DNA of 64,000 nt from Jaltomata sinuosa (GCA_003996215.1 QJPP01001629.1:1-64000); one strand, 5' to 3'. Shown: positions 47,041 through 58,462, counted from the stretch's first letter. Notes: generated by a model from the letters alone, not told the origin. Numbers and translations are program-made.

Positions 47041-47789
47041 ATAGTCTCCCGCCAATCAAAAATTCCCTAACATTATCAGGTAGGCCCAGGATCTCTAACT
47101 GCGCGAATCGAATCAAAGAGTTCTCTAATAAGGGCATCATGAGATGTAGCGGTATCTCTCCTCATTCTATAGTCTCGATTGTGGGTGGGACAAAGACTCC
47201 ATTTTTCCTCTTTTCGGATGATAAATCTTTCTCAGAACATGGAGTGTGAGTCAAACCCATGTTTGAATTGAAATTGAGATACTGATGCAAGTTCTTTCCT
47301 TCTAAATCAGATAGATGGATTATGCACTCTACTTGTTACCACTAAAGATGAAGCCAGGAGCGAAAGGAGGGACTTGAACCCTCAACCTCATCCTTGGCAA
47401 GGCTATGCTCTACCATTAAGCTATTCCTCCTTCAAAAGCTAAAGTTGAATGATCGAAGTCTCCTTTAGGTTCAGTCGAAGAGATCGAAGCAAAGTCATCA
47501 ATTCAACCAAGAGAATGGTCTCCCCTAAGATTGACCTATTTTCCAAATAAACTGAACCTCGATACCACATTCATCAAAAAGATACTCGAGTAAAGTGAAG
47601 TAATTGCCTTTTTTTTTCTCTCGACAGCAAAGCTCCTTCTTTTCGAAATTGTACAGTGTTTAATAAAAGTTAATGCAATAGAAGCTCTTGATGCAATATC
47701 TGGTGGTAAAGGCAATCCAGCAAGAGCTCTTACTCTAACAGAACTAGGACCGTCAACTCCAACTGTCTTTATAGATAGGCGAAAGTACT
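47041..47789. other. Probable mitochondrial DNA insertion (NUMT) in LINE copy B
   Basis: Copy A reads ...CATTGGATATCATGGCCTAA; copy B reads CATTGGATAT, then about 750 bp of unrelated, less AT-rich DNA, then TAATATTTGTAAGCC. Seven LINE bases (CATGGCC) are missing at the site, as in end-joining. The insert holds a tRNA-Gly(GCC)-like sequence of plant mitochondrial type. Its left part has an open frame ending PFFLFSDDKSFSEHGV. Its right end has an open stretch IEALDAISGGKGNPARALTL from about 47670 that I do not recognise. Mitochondrial origin is inferred mainly from the tRNA; the two halves may come from different places. Confidence 0.65.
47360..47430 (-). tRNA. tRNA-Gly(GCC)-like sequence, mitochondrial type, degenerate
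   Basis: On the minus strand it contains AATAGCTTAATGGTAGAGCA (D arm), the anticodon loop TTGCCAA, and GAGGGTTCAAGTCCCTC (an intact T arm). These match the plant mitochondrial trnG-GCC core. The acceptor stem does not pair (5' GGAGGAA against 3' CTTTCGC) and the anticodon stem has a mismatch (GGATG), so this is most likely a pseudogene within the inserted organellar fragment. Confidence 0.7.
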
Positions 47790-50150
47790 AATATTTGTAA
47801 GCCTAAGGAGGAAGGTGGATTAGGATTTAGATCTTTGTTTGATGGATCCAAGGCTATGTTTGCTAAACTTTGGTGGATTTTCAGAACAAAAAAGTCAATG
47901 TGGACAATCTATATATGAAACAAATACTGTAAGAGGCACATACCTCAATTGGTGGAATGGAAAGGGGGTTCTCAGACTTGGAAGTTCTTGCTTGAAGCCA
48001 GGGACAATATTGATCAATTGATATGGTGGGAACCAAAGTGTGGTCACTCCAGTGTTTGGTTTGATAACTGGACACAACTAGGTGCTCTCTATTACTACTT
48101 ACCTATTTTCACCCTAATAACTTTGATTTTGAGGAGGTGAAGCAATTAATAACACAGGGACAATGGAATGAAGAACTCATGATGCAATTAATACCAGAAG
48201 AGATCTGTAACATGTTCAAAAAGTAATTGGAATAGTAGAAGCTACAGAAGAATGGGACACACCGAGATAGATGCTGACCAACTCTGGAAAATTTTCTGTG
48301 GGCAGTGCCTGGAATGTGTTAAGACAGAGTGATGATAAGCAAGAAATAGCTAAGAATATTTGGATAAAAGGAGTTCCTTTCAAATTTTCCTTCTTTCTGT
48401 GGAGATTGTGGAAAAAAAGAATCCCAATTAGGGAAATTCTTGTCAAGATTAAAGTAGTGGATGATTTCAAGTGTTGTTGTTGTGATAACTCAGAAGATGA
48501 AACTTATGAACATCTCTTTGTTACTTGCTCTATGACTAAAAAATTGTGGAATACCTTTGCTATTTGTGCTGATGTACAAGGACCCTTTTTACAACTTAAT
48601 GATACCATTCATAAATGGTGGAATAAGGATTGTTTAGCTAAGCTTAAACCTATCTATAAGGCTGTCCCAACATTTATCACCTGGAAAATATGGAAGATGA
48701 GAAATATAATTTCTCATGGAGGAAAGATATCCTTTCAGGGCATGGTTATGGAGATCAATAGAAACTTATATCACCTGGCTATTTTTAGCTATCCCTGGTT
48801 ACAAAACATCCCTAATACTTGGCATATAATGGTATGGTTTTTTAATCAATATACACCTCTTATATATTGTAAGGTGGTGTACTGGAGATTTCCAATATTA
48901 GGGTCATATGTGTGTAATACAGATGGAGCAGTTAAAGGTATTAATGGCCCTAGTTCTGGGGCATTTTGTATTAGAAATAAGGAGGTAAGTTTGATACATG
49001 TTGAAGCCTTTAGACTAAGGGAACTATAAGTCATAATGTCAGAAGCTGTGGCCTTGAGAAGGGGTCTGGAATATTGTATACAACAACAAATATTACCGGT
49101 AGTTTTGGAGACTGATTGTTTAATGCTTGAAAAGGTGTTAAATGGAATTTGGGAGGTACCATGGAGCATTTTGGGGGAGGTGAAAAGGATTAAGGGATTG
49201 AGGAATAATGCAGATGCAAGAGTGGAGCACATTCTAAGGGAAGGCAACACTCTTGCAGATTTTTTAGCTAACCAAGTTGTTCTTTTTGCAGGCACAGGTA
49301 CATGCACAGAAGAAATCTTATACACATATTCAAATGATTTACCAGCCATAGGAAAATCTATACTACAACTAGATAAAATACAAACTCCCAATCTCAGAAT
49401 CAGAAATCACAAAAATAAGGGTTTCATTGCTCAAGGGTGAATATACAAACAAGACCAGCACAAGACAGGGATTACATTGAAGAAGTCAAAATCAAAATCA
49501 AGGCAACGTTCGCAACTACAACAGGGAATAATACAATACCTGATGAGTTGAGTCACGATTTAGTTAAAGCACCATAGGATTCCTGTGCATAGAAAGAACT
49601 CGTCAATGGCACTTTTATGCAGTGGTATTAGTCTCAATGAGGCTCAATCTGCAAAGAGGGTCATGATGGAGTAAATTTAATGCATAGATGAGCACATAAT
49701 CATATAAGGAGGAAGGTTTTCACTTAGCTTCATTTCTGCAGAGTAGATCTGGCCAATCCCGAGTTGAAGAAGTCTTCGAAGGACCTGATTTCATGGCACT
49801 TTTGAGAGCTTTTGAGTGTTTTCAGTGAAATCTGTCCAAACTCGGTTGTACTCCATCTTTGTTCCGCCTTCTTGAAGTAATAGATCAAACTCTTCTCCTC
49901 ATCTCATCATCACCTTCAACCGAGAGGTCGTTTACTTCGACCAAAGTGATACAGTGGAAGAAGATGAAGGAGCGTTTCTGAAAGAACTCTCCAGATGCTT
50001 GAGCTTTCCTCTTTTAGCTTTTTTCTTAGCTTTTTTTTTGTTTCCTTTTTTCTTTCTGGGTTAGGCCATTTTTGGGCCTATAACTCTTTGTAAATATTTC
50101 CTTTTTATTTCAATAAAATGGCCCATCTGGTCAGCCTTTTATTAAAAAAA

Positions 50151-50162
50151 AAGATCTAAGAA
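50151..50162. repeat. LINE target-site duplication, 3' copy (copy B)
   Basis: AAGATCTAAGAA after the tail, matching 42340-42351. Confidence 0.85.
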
Positions 50163-50346
50163 TACAAGACTTTAAAATCATACAATGCCAAAACATGGAC
50201 CCTAAAATAAATAGTTCATAACATGTCTTGACAATGCAAAAATACAGATCCTAAAATAAAGAGTTCATAACAAGTCCTGAGTACCATATATATATATATA
50301 TGATCATAGCAGTTAATATTTTTCTCCATTGGCTATAGGAACTGAA

Positions 50347-50602
50347 TCATATTGGGGCTACTAATTTCATCATCATCATCTTCTTCTTGATTAGAATGTT
50401 CCAAGTCCATGCTCTCCCCATAAGTTGAGTTACATGCCAGAGAAAGCTCAAGATTAATACCTTATTTGGTTGCGGCGCTGGTCCATGAATTCTTGATGCC
50501 AGAGAAAGCTCAAGATTAGGTTCATTAACATCAGCTGGATTTTGCATTGGTTGGAGGTGCTTAAGGATTTGCATCGGCTCTCCATTTGCAACTGCAGTAG
50601 GC
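50347..50602 (-). pseudogene. Terminal exon with LELSL motif, copy B, frameshifted
   Basis: It has the same acceptor (TTACTAG|G) and the same start (PTAVANGEPMQILKHLQPMQ) as 33641-33995, and encodes NLELSLASRIHGPAPQPN. There a 10-bp deletion (relative to copy A, at about 50463) shifts the frame into KVLILSFLWHVTQLMGRAWT and a different end at 50347. It keeps one LELSL motif where copy A has three. This exon is only 2.6 kb from the exon at 53249-53322, so a normal last intron would join to this broken copy unless splicing skips to copy A, 16.6 kb further on. Confidence 0.65.
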
Positions 50603-51469
50603 CTAGTAACATATAGTATGTATAAATAATACACTTTACTCTATTGAAAAAAGTTTGTATAAATTATTTAAGAAATATATATATAGCTTAGTGTAGAATA
50701 ATAGTGAACTTCAAATGATGCTCATAAATAAAACTGATGTTGACAGTGCCCTTCCTTTCCTAGAAGATCCATCACCTGGTTTTGTTTCCTGAAATTATGC
50801 CTGACTGGGAAATTCCCTAGTTAGTGGAGCAACTCCCTCCAAAGATGAGATGTTCATTTTAGAGGCTAACCTTTAACCATAGAGAATAGCAATAATCTCC
50901 GCACCTATATGGCAGATTTGGTGTTTGTTAATACTTGTATAAATCTTAGAGGCTCTTGTACTTGCGACTTCAAGATTTTGGATGTGTATTTTGTTACTTT
51001 TCACACTTTTTACTTTTGAGATGTTCATTACGACTAAATCTTGCCTTTACACTTTGTTATTTCCCCTCAATTGCTAAAAAAATGGTTTAAAATCCGATTA
51101 GGTTTCTCCTACCGGGATTAGGTGTAGGTATCCTCATGGTTTAGAGTCTTCAGATCGTGACATCTTATGACATTGTGGGATTTTTAGTGGGAGATTAGAG
51201 TCTCTCTCTATCTCTACTTCTTTGTGCTTTAGTTTAAAGTTAGTCTTACCCTTTTCATTAACCATATTAGTGGAGTCAATATAATTCCTGGTGTAACAAT
51301 AGTTGCGGGAGCATTCATAATGACGTTTATAACAGGCTACTGACACTGAAAATTTATGGCTGAAAAGGAAATGGTATACATATCAATGTTATTTTACTAG
51401 AATCAATCAATTATTTATACCATATTTTATTGATAACTAGCTCATCCTTACTACATAAATTAACTCAGA
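50603..51469 (-). other. Intron-like sequence of the gene (copy B)
   Basis: AT-rich counterpart of 33996-34859, with no ORF I can support. It separates the terminal exon from the second LINE. Confidence 0.5.
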
Positions 51470-52623
51470 TTAGTTTTTGAGTTTTTTTTTTTAAAAGAGT
51501 TGGGCACAAGGCCCTTTAATTGAAGAAAAAGATGTATGTGCTAACAAGGCCCAAAAGTGACCTGTCCAAAAATAAGGGGAAACTATATGATAACAACAAG
51601 GTTTAGCAAATTAGGAAAGTCAAAAGACAATGCTCCTCTCTATCCTCGTGAATCGATGTCCAGATTGTTGCTATTTCTAGCTTTGGGATGAGAAGTTGGT
51701 TCATCTTTATCTTCCTTGGTACATCCGCTTCCCAGACTACTCCAATTCTTCAACTAAGCTTGTTGTGGTAGCTTCGAATCGAAACCCAGCTATAGTTATG
51801 GCCTCATTTTCGTCTTGAGCCTTGGGTAAGCTTCTTGAGTTAGCTTCTATTATCATAGTGTTTGTCTCCATCTCCTTCAATCAATGGATTGAGTCTTCAA
51901 ATATTAATACCACCATCAGATCTACAGAAATATGAGGTTGAGACTACAATTTTAGAAGCTAAGGTGTTTCTTGAACTTGATACAGGTAGTACTGATAAAG
52001 AATAGGGGCTTTAGCAAGTCAAAACCATTGGAAGTTCAAAGGTCCTGATTTGGTTTCGGGTTCCACCTCAAAAGCTCTCACCAGGTGACGATACCAAATC
52101 ACTCGAAATGCTTCGACCTTCTTACTTCTAATTGATTAAACTAAGCTAATTCCTGCTCTCATAGATAGACTAATCTTACCTGCATCAACTTGCTAATTGA
52201 TTTGTACAAACTGTTATATATCTGAAACTTGTCTTCTAATTTGTGGAGATCCTAATTTGTCAAGATTGAAAATTCTTTTGCCTTCACTTGGGATGTCTTG
52301 AAACTTATCTATTAAGAAATCACCTGCAAAAGAGAAAACTAGGTTAGTGAAAAAATCAGCAAGAGTATTTTCTTCCCAAAGGGAATGTTGTACTCTTGCT
52401 GTCAATGACCTCCTTAGCCTGGTAATATGATTCACCTCCATCACCACACTCCATGGAGGTTTCTATCTGTCTTCTAAAAGCCGCACCATTGCCAAAGAAT
52501 CCGACTCTATGATAATAGGATTGATTAAATGCTCTTTGCAATACTCCAAGCATTCTCTAGTTGCCCTAGCTTCAGCCACTAGATTGGTAGAGTCATGTGT
52601 TCTAATCCCTTAGTTTTTGAGTA
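51470..52623 (-). mobile_element. 5'-truncated second LINE with target sites (copy B)
   Basis: Counterpart of 34860-36002. Target-site TTAGTTTTTGAGT(A) lies at 51470-51482 and 52610-52623. The RNase H fragment includes MEVNHITRLRRSLTARVQHS and LWEENTLADFFTNLVFSFAG, but frame breaks shorten the open part to 77 codons (52447-52214). Confidence 0.85.
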
Positions 52624-53134
52624 ACTTGATATGTAGCATAATAATTATATTCTTTACATTATTAATATATAAGATCAGGTAAACTCTAATTGTATTTATA
52701 TATTTCTACTGGAAAAGGCATCCAAGACAAAATTTTGACTATAAAACTATAAGGTTGACTAAGTTCTTATTTAGTCAAATAAGTCAATAGCTATAGTCTA
52801 CAAGTTATTTAAATATGGGTAGATTATAGTTTCAATATTTGGAGTAACATGTAAACTGGAGTCTTATTTTAGGATAGCATTGGAAATTATATGAAATAAA
52901 CGATATTACTCGAGTTATTTCTATTTTGAGAAAATTAAAGTATGTCAATCGTAGAATAAAACTCCATAAATATCAAATTATGGATCATATATTAATATTA
53001 ATTCTAGTTTGAACAAAATTTATAAGATTCAATCACATGAATCATGTTTTTATTTGTGTTATTAATGTGCGCCACCTAGTTCTTATATTATAGTTAGCCA
53101 TTTGTCATATGATCAAATGACTTACTCTGGTGAC
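52624..53134. other. AT-rich end of duplication copy B
   Basis: Counterpart of 36003-36515, ending at GGTGACAT. No gene seen. Confidence 0.6.
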
Positions 53135-53140
53135 ATATAT

Positions 53141-53177
<37 letters not shown>
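53135..53177. repeat. TA-rich microsatellite at the duplication end
   Basis: ATATATATATACATATATAC followed by (TA)n. It begins exactly where the homology between copies A and B stops. Confidence 0.9.
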
Positions 53178-53248
53178 AGTATGTCGTAGGTAAAGAACTC
53201 AACCTTATATTCCAATAACATCAAAGAAATATATGATTGTCAGTTTAC

Positions 53249-53322
53249 CTTATGTTCATAGCAATTTGAGCTTCCACTTCAACGGCTGGATCGAAGCGTA
53301 TCTCTGTTGGTGATTCAGGCAA
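53249..53322 (-). CDS. Internal coding exon of an unrecognised gene
   Basis: 74 bases on the minus strand between an acceptor (AAATAG|TT) and a donor (AAG|GTAAAC), encoding LPESPTEIRFDPAVEVEAQI then AMNI plus two bases of an Arg codon. The downstream terminal exons begin with the missing third base, so the phase joins correctly (NI-R-PTAVANGEP). The upstream exon at 55654-55795 ends on a codon boundary, which also fits. The segment is acidic and hydrophilic, with no motif I recognise. It lies just outside the duplication, so it is single-copy here. Confidence 0.6.
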
Positions 53323-55653
53323 CTATTTACAAGTTCATGGAGAAAAATAATTTAGAAGTAGATGTTTAAAAGTAAATAGAAAAAAGCATTTCTTAAGTAA
53401 ATGGATAAATAAACAAAGAAATCAATAAGTGAATAAATAAAAGTAAAACCAATCTTAAATAACCAATCTCATAATTCATAGCAATTACCAAGTCCAATAA
53501 GTACTCTAGAAAACTATGCTATAAACTTTCAGAACCACAAATTTTTGTGATACTTTAAAGATATTGTAGTTTTTGATGAAATAATAATTTTTTCTTGTTG
53601 TTCTCTCTTTTTTTCTCCTTTTGAAGAGGAACAATGACAATACATTATAATCGTATATCAATAAATAGAATCGGCCAATTAAAAAATATTTTAGCAATTA
53701 ATTAACTAAAATAAGAAGGAATAAATTATATTATAATTGTTGTTGTTGTTGTTGTTAGTATTAGCTAAGTACATAACAAACATGCATGTGTTACAGAACG
53801 ACGTGATTCCTATCTTGCCAAACTTCCATGCTAGTCCCTAATCTCTTTGTTTTTCATTCTTGAATAATTATAGAAGTTAATTATTATGAGAAGTCCATAG
53901 GTGAACTCAAACATAAATTTCAAACTATGTTATTCAAAAAATTTATACGGGATATCCTTCCTTCGGCCACCTATTTAACTTTTGATCTTATTTAGAAATG
54001 TTGTGTAGAAATACACTTTCGCTATTTCTCGTCCTCCTCGTTCTTCTCAATTTTCTTAATAATTTGTTGTAAATTTAAGATTCAATGCTTGTCTGTAACT
54101 ATTTTAGATTGATTTAGTTGAAGAAACTTGAAGAACAAAATACCATTGTTAACTTTTATTCAACTTGTTTCTAAAAGAAAATAAAGAGGGTCTATTATTT
54201 TATAATGATTTGAATTGAATTTATCAAAATAAAATTTTGGACTGGCATTATAATAATATTTTTCAACTTTGGAGTCATTTAGAGTTGATTTTGAATAATT
54301 TTAATCCATTTTAAAGCAAAATATTTTGTTAAAATTTATACTCAACAAATTATGGTGATTGTCAGAATTTCTAGCCAATTCTTGCTATATTGCCAGTATT
54401 TTCTGTCATAATGCTAAATAGATTCTTGCGATTTATCATTACCATACGTTCCTATTAGGTCAATACTTGTGATTAAAATCCTCGTGATTCATTAGGATTT
54501 TTGTCACAAAATTTCAACATCACCATAACTTCTGTTAAAGAAGTTTTGCCCAATAAAATAAAATATCATGACAATACGCTAGAATTTTACTTCCGCTTCT
54601 AGCAAAACAATTATTTTTTCCTTGACAAGGCCAAATTTATATAGAGGCATCAAAATAATTTATATGTTCAAATCACCCAAGTGTGATATTATTTACATTG
54701 AGTCAAGTTCATGTGGTTTTCTCCAAAGGACCTCACATAATTATGAGCTTCTTATACCTTATACGTTACTATTTTTTGTTTTCAACTATCAATATGGAAC
54801 TTTGTTTGCACACTCAACATCCCCTCTCAAACTATTTAAGTTCCTGTGTCTCATCACGAACAAAGTTCTACATGATTCATCACAGTATGAGCTTATCCTG
54901 AGATTAATTGGTGCACCCACATCATCTCAATATTTGTGACCACAAAATACGATTGGTACTTTTTTTGTGTATGCATTTAAAGCTACGGGTAAAGATTATA
55001 AATATGCTTGTAGACGACAAATGCACTAAGTTAGCCACATGCCATCACTTTGAAGTATTTATACTCGTCTTATTAAATTATTGACTATGACACTATTTAT
55101 TAGGCTAAAATAACATAAATATACTTTTAACATGGTGCGATATTGCCTACTTTGAATTAAGTCCTCATGCTTTTACAAAAAAAGACTTCACGTTATTAAG
55201 AACGTTCTATACTTTATATGTATACTTTTTTAGCCACCAATATAAAACTTATTTCACATAACCAACCGGCTTCAATATATCCTACCAAACTAAAATTCTA
55301 TATATATTCTTCAAAAGTAATTAAGTTCTACCTTTTAAGTTACATACAATTCAACTCAAAACTAATATTCTTATTAACCATTCAATAGAAACATAGTCTA
55401 GTTTGCGAACATGACAATGCATCACATTACAATGTACATAGTTCAAATTTTTTGAAAGTGTTTTCCTTCCCACACACCCACCCACCCACTTTAGGGAAAT
55501 TATAAGAAGGAAAGTAAAATAAAATAAAAATGTAATTAACCCATATGGTTTGATAAAAAAAATACCCACGGTATATAAAAAATTACAAAATAACAAAAAT
55601 GAGAGAAATGTTAAATGCAAAACATATAAATAGAAGAAAATGATTTAAATTAC
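53323..55653 (-). other. Intron-like AT-rich sequence between the two exons
   Basis: 2.3 kb with no further exon that I can support. It contains a (GTT)n run at 53739-53757. The ORFs in it are short and have no recognisable content. Confidence 0.5.
53739..53757. repeat. (GTT)n microsatellite
   Basis: Six consecutive GTT/TTG units. Confidence 0.95.
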
Positions 55654-55795
55654 CGGTATAGTTTCATCTTCCTCTTCATATTGTTCATAAGGTTCCTCGT
55701 ATTTTAGAAATAGCCAATTTCCATTTTCTATGTCTCTACAGTTCAGGCAACGCATTAAACCCCCGATATTGAATTCTGAACCTATACAATCTGCA
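55654..55795 (-). CDS. Upstream coding exon of the same unrecognised gene
   Basis: On the minus strand an acceptor (TATTTTAG|TG, or TGCAG|AT five bases later) precedes about 140 coding bases: DCIGSEFNIGGLMRCLNCRD, IENGNWLFLKYEEPYEQYEE, EDETIP. A donor follows (CCG|GTAATT). It ends on a codon boundary and so joins the exon at 53249-53322 in frame. The paired Cys residues (RCLNCRD) could be half of a metal site, but no partner is visible; the tail is strongly acidic. Upstream exons must lie beyond the copia element that starts 45 bases away, probably outside the window. I do not recognise the protein. Confidence 0.55.
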
Positions 55796-55822
55796 CTAAA
55801 ATAAATATAATTAAATATATGA

Positions 55823-55839
55823 GTGTGTGCGCACACACA
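55823..55839. repeat. GT/AC dinucleotide repeat at the copia insertion site
   Basis: GTGTGTGCGCACACACA, a near-perfect palindrome whose last five bases (ACACA) are the target site of the copia element. Confidence 0.85.
55835..55839. repeat. Target-site duplication of the right-hand copia element (ACACA), left copy
   Basis: ACACA before the LTR at 55840, matching 63734-63738. Confidence 0.8.
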
Positions 55840-57852
55840 TGTTGGGGATATAGTGGATATGCCCTAGATCTAATTTCACTTGTGATGATTTGAACATACT
55901 TTATAAATATTATTTGATATAAATATATGGCATCTGATATTCTTTTTCATAGTTATATCAAATTGTTTGATTAATATGATAAGGTCCTTGATCAAGTTTT
56001 GAGACTTGACATCATGATGGAGATCATGATAATGAGAGAGTCATGTTTCTTATAACTTAATCTAAAATTGTTCTTGATCGTAGGATTACTAATTAGGACA
56101 TTAGTGATCCGGTTAGATCAATATGTATGTGGTGGTCTTTATAAGATAAAGATTAGTTGATCTCATTAACTAAATCACATATATAGATGATGCATATGGA
56201 GATATGATCATTAAACAGACTCATCGAATAATTCTTAATGGTTAGATTAATCATAAACTGTAATTAGGACATTATCTTGAAGAATATGGTGTATGAGTTT
56301 CCTTTGACCTGAGATCGTCATAGTAATTAATAAGTTATTTATTATACTTTGATACCGGACACCCATATCCATACGAAAATGGTTGAAAGGACATTGGGTA
56401 TGATTAAATGCTTGTAGAATTAATGATTGATGCAAGATCGAATCTGTCAACTCTTGGTAATGAGTTTAAGCTCTATGTTGTCATGTATTATAAACGACTA
56501 ATCAAGACCTTGGCCAGGGAAATTGAATGAAAGAAGAAAAGAGTTTCTTAGGTCATTCAATAGTCAATTATAATCTGACATGGACACATAGCTGATCACC
56601 TATTGGGATTTGACAGTTAGACCATATCCTATAGGGTGATCCGGAGCTATAAGGACAAGAAGAAATACTACATTATTCTTCTACAGGTTCTTGAGAGTAA
56701 ATTGTATACTTCATGCTATCCGATCGTTAAGGAGTGTTGCTAGACGTCAACCTTGATTAGTATATTTATATGGTCAATTTACTACCGACTTAGTTTTGAA
56801 CCTATGGAGTCGCACACTAACGAGTATCCCGGTCTTTGTTAATGGATTAATTATTTTATTGTTTAATAATTAAATTAGAGAATTTAATTAGACAAATAAA
56901 TAAAGTATTAGTCCAAATGAAATATTACTATATTCTTCGCTAGCACCGAGAATATAATTAATATTGTGAATAAATTGAAGTATTCTATTTAGAATAGAAT
57001 ATTAAAATTATATCTCTTAATATATATTTGATATTTATTTATATATGGTATGTAAATAAATTATTATAAAAGAAATCATGAAATTCAATTTGGAATTGAA
57101 TTGGCTGCCATGCGTCACATTCCAACTTGGAATTGGATTCAAAGTTTCACGTGAAAGTCCCTTTAAATTTGGGGAATGGATTTCCCAATTGAAATATATT
57201 TTATGGAAATATTTACTTTGAAATTGGTTTAAAATATGGAAAGTCCATATTGGATTTGCACACGGCAGTTATGCCAAGTCAAGTTTTTCATTGTCAAAAT
57301 TTCCATACAAACTTAATTATGGAATTAAACTTTTATGCCAAGTAATTATCACCTTAACCAAATAGAAGAAAGGTTTGTAGGTGATACTATATAAAAGGTG
57401 TAATGGAAAAATTCCATAGTAGTTTGTTCATAAAAAAAGTTTTCATTATGAGAAGAGTTTTCTTCATGAGAAAAGTTCTTATGAGAAAAATACTTTATTG
57501 AAAGTGTATGAGTTATACACCAAATCTAGAGAGAAAATATAATTGACAAGAAAATAGTTTTCTTGTTCCGTTTATTATGGGTTGAGTTTTTGAGAAAAAA
57601 CTCAACACAATATTCATGTCCAATTTATTCACGAGTTTCGTTGATCAAAGAGTTGATAGCAAAGATCGGTCTCGGTGTGGATACGCATAGAGACTTCGTA
57701 CTATCGAAGAAGGTTTTCAACTACGACTATCGCCACCAGGTTTGTCTTTGAAACCTTTTCTTTAGATGTTAATAAATTTTAAACACAAGTAGATCTGTCT
57801 AGGGTTGCTTTTTGTCTTCCGCTGCGTGTTATGAACACTCTGCAATCCTACA
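55840..57852 (+). repeat. 5' LTR of the right-hand copia element
   Basis: TGTTGGGGATATAGTGGATA to GCAATCCTACA, 2013 bp. The usual TGGTATCAGAGC primer site is not found after it; the next bases are CTCTATGTGTTTAGAATT. Confidence 0.92.
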
Positions 57853-58462
57853 CTCTATGTGTTTAGAATTTATTACTAAATTCGTATTACGTATTTTATT
57901 TGAAGAGTTCAACTATAATAATTTTGTATTGATATATTTTTTATTATGAATAAAAGTATATATAGATGCATGTGACGAATTAATGATAAAGTTCACGACA
58001 TGAATGTAGAATTACGTATTAGATATGGTGTTAATTCATTCAAGTTTATTGAATTTTACTATTATTTTAATAATTATTGATTCATGAGATGTTAATTAGT
58101 AATATATATTTTGTATGAATATATTTATATGTAATATAAATTGTGATATATGAGATATATATATATGTATATAGGATATACAAGTTAAAGCGTATTGAAT
58201 TTTGTGTATGTGTTTCATGTTCGTTCTTAATATAATTTTGGATTATTTATTACATGTGATGTAAGTGAAGTTAAAACTATGCATGTAAATAACTTAAACT
58301 AAATTCATATGATATGAGTGATTTGATCACCATGTTATTAAAAGTTGTTTTAATAATAATTCCCTCACTAAAATTTGAGTTCTTAAATAATTGAATATAT
58401 GATATTTTATTGTATAGCTATCCATCAAAATAAATACTTTTATTTATTTCTTGTTTACAAGG

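Larger units (their letters stand above)
44514..49440 (+). pseudogene. LINE ORF2 (endonuclease, RT, zf-RVT, RNase H), copy B, interrupted
   Basis: It starts MNLKALVWNMRSVRTQKVFH, the N-terminal catalytic strand of an APE-type endonuclease (WN, with the usual Asn). IRLPWLVGGDFNVI carries the catalytic Asp and Asn, and the RTGSDHASML box the His. RT: ELNSDNASEPDGFTGYFYQF, ETN-type INENVLLAQEIIADIRLRG, IKLDMTKLMIG (frame break) and HLAYEDDTIIFVSD, an intact xEDD box. Organellar DNA interrupts it after EEGRNKHWIY (47041) and coding resumes at 47790. The zf-RVT and RNase H are largely open: a 252-codon frame 48271-49029 with KCCCCDNSEDETYEHLFVTC, then 49036-49440 with LEYCIQQQILPVVLETDCLM and VEHILREGNTLADFLANQVV. 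In-frame stops remain elsewhere, so it is inactive. Confidence 0.87.
42352..50150 (+). mobile_element. L1-type LINE, copy B, full length with an organellar insert
   Basis: It has the same target site and ends as copy A, and keeps the ORF1 C-terminus and ORF2 endonuclease that copy A has lost. 47041-47789 interrupts ORF2 and is foreign. Without it the LINE is about 7.05 kb. The tail is about nine As. Confidence 0.9.
36536..53134. repeat. Tandem segmental duplication, copy B
   Basis: About 16.6 kb, in direct orientation and collinear with 22055-36515. It starts within bases of the element 2 gag ATG and ends at GGTGACAT before a TA-rich microsatellite. The length difference from copy A is accounted for by the LINE segment missing in A (about 1.46 kb) and the organellar insert (about 0.75 kb). 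In several non-CpG-rich lines I compared, differences were about one or two per 60 bases. Confidence 0.93.

Noticed and set aside
47360..47430. A functional nuclear tRNA gene
   Set aside because: The acceptor stem is unpaired and the anticodon stem is mismatched. The sequence matches a mitochondrial-type core inside a foreign insert.
54622..54939. A 105-codon plus-strand ORF in the intron-like region, with a second overlapping ORF
   Set aside because: AT-rich, no domain, no splice or homology support, and opposite to the exon-bearing gene.
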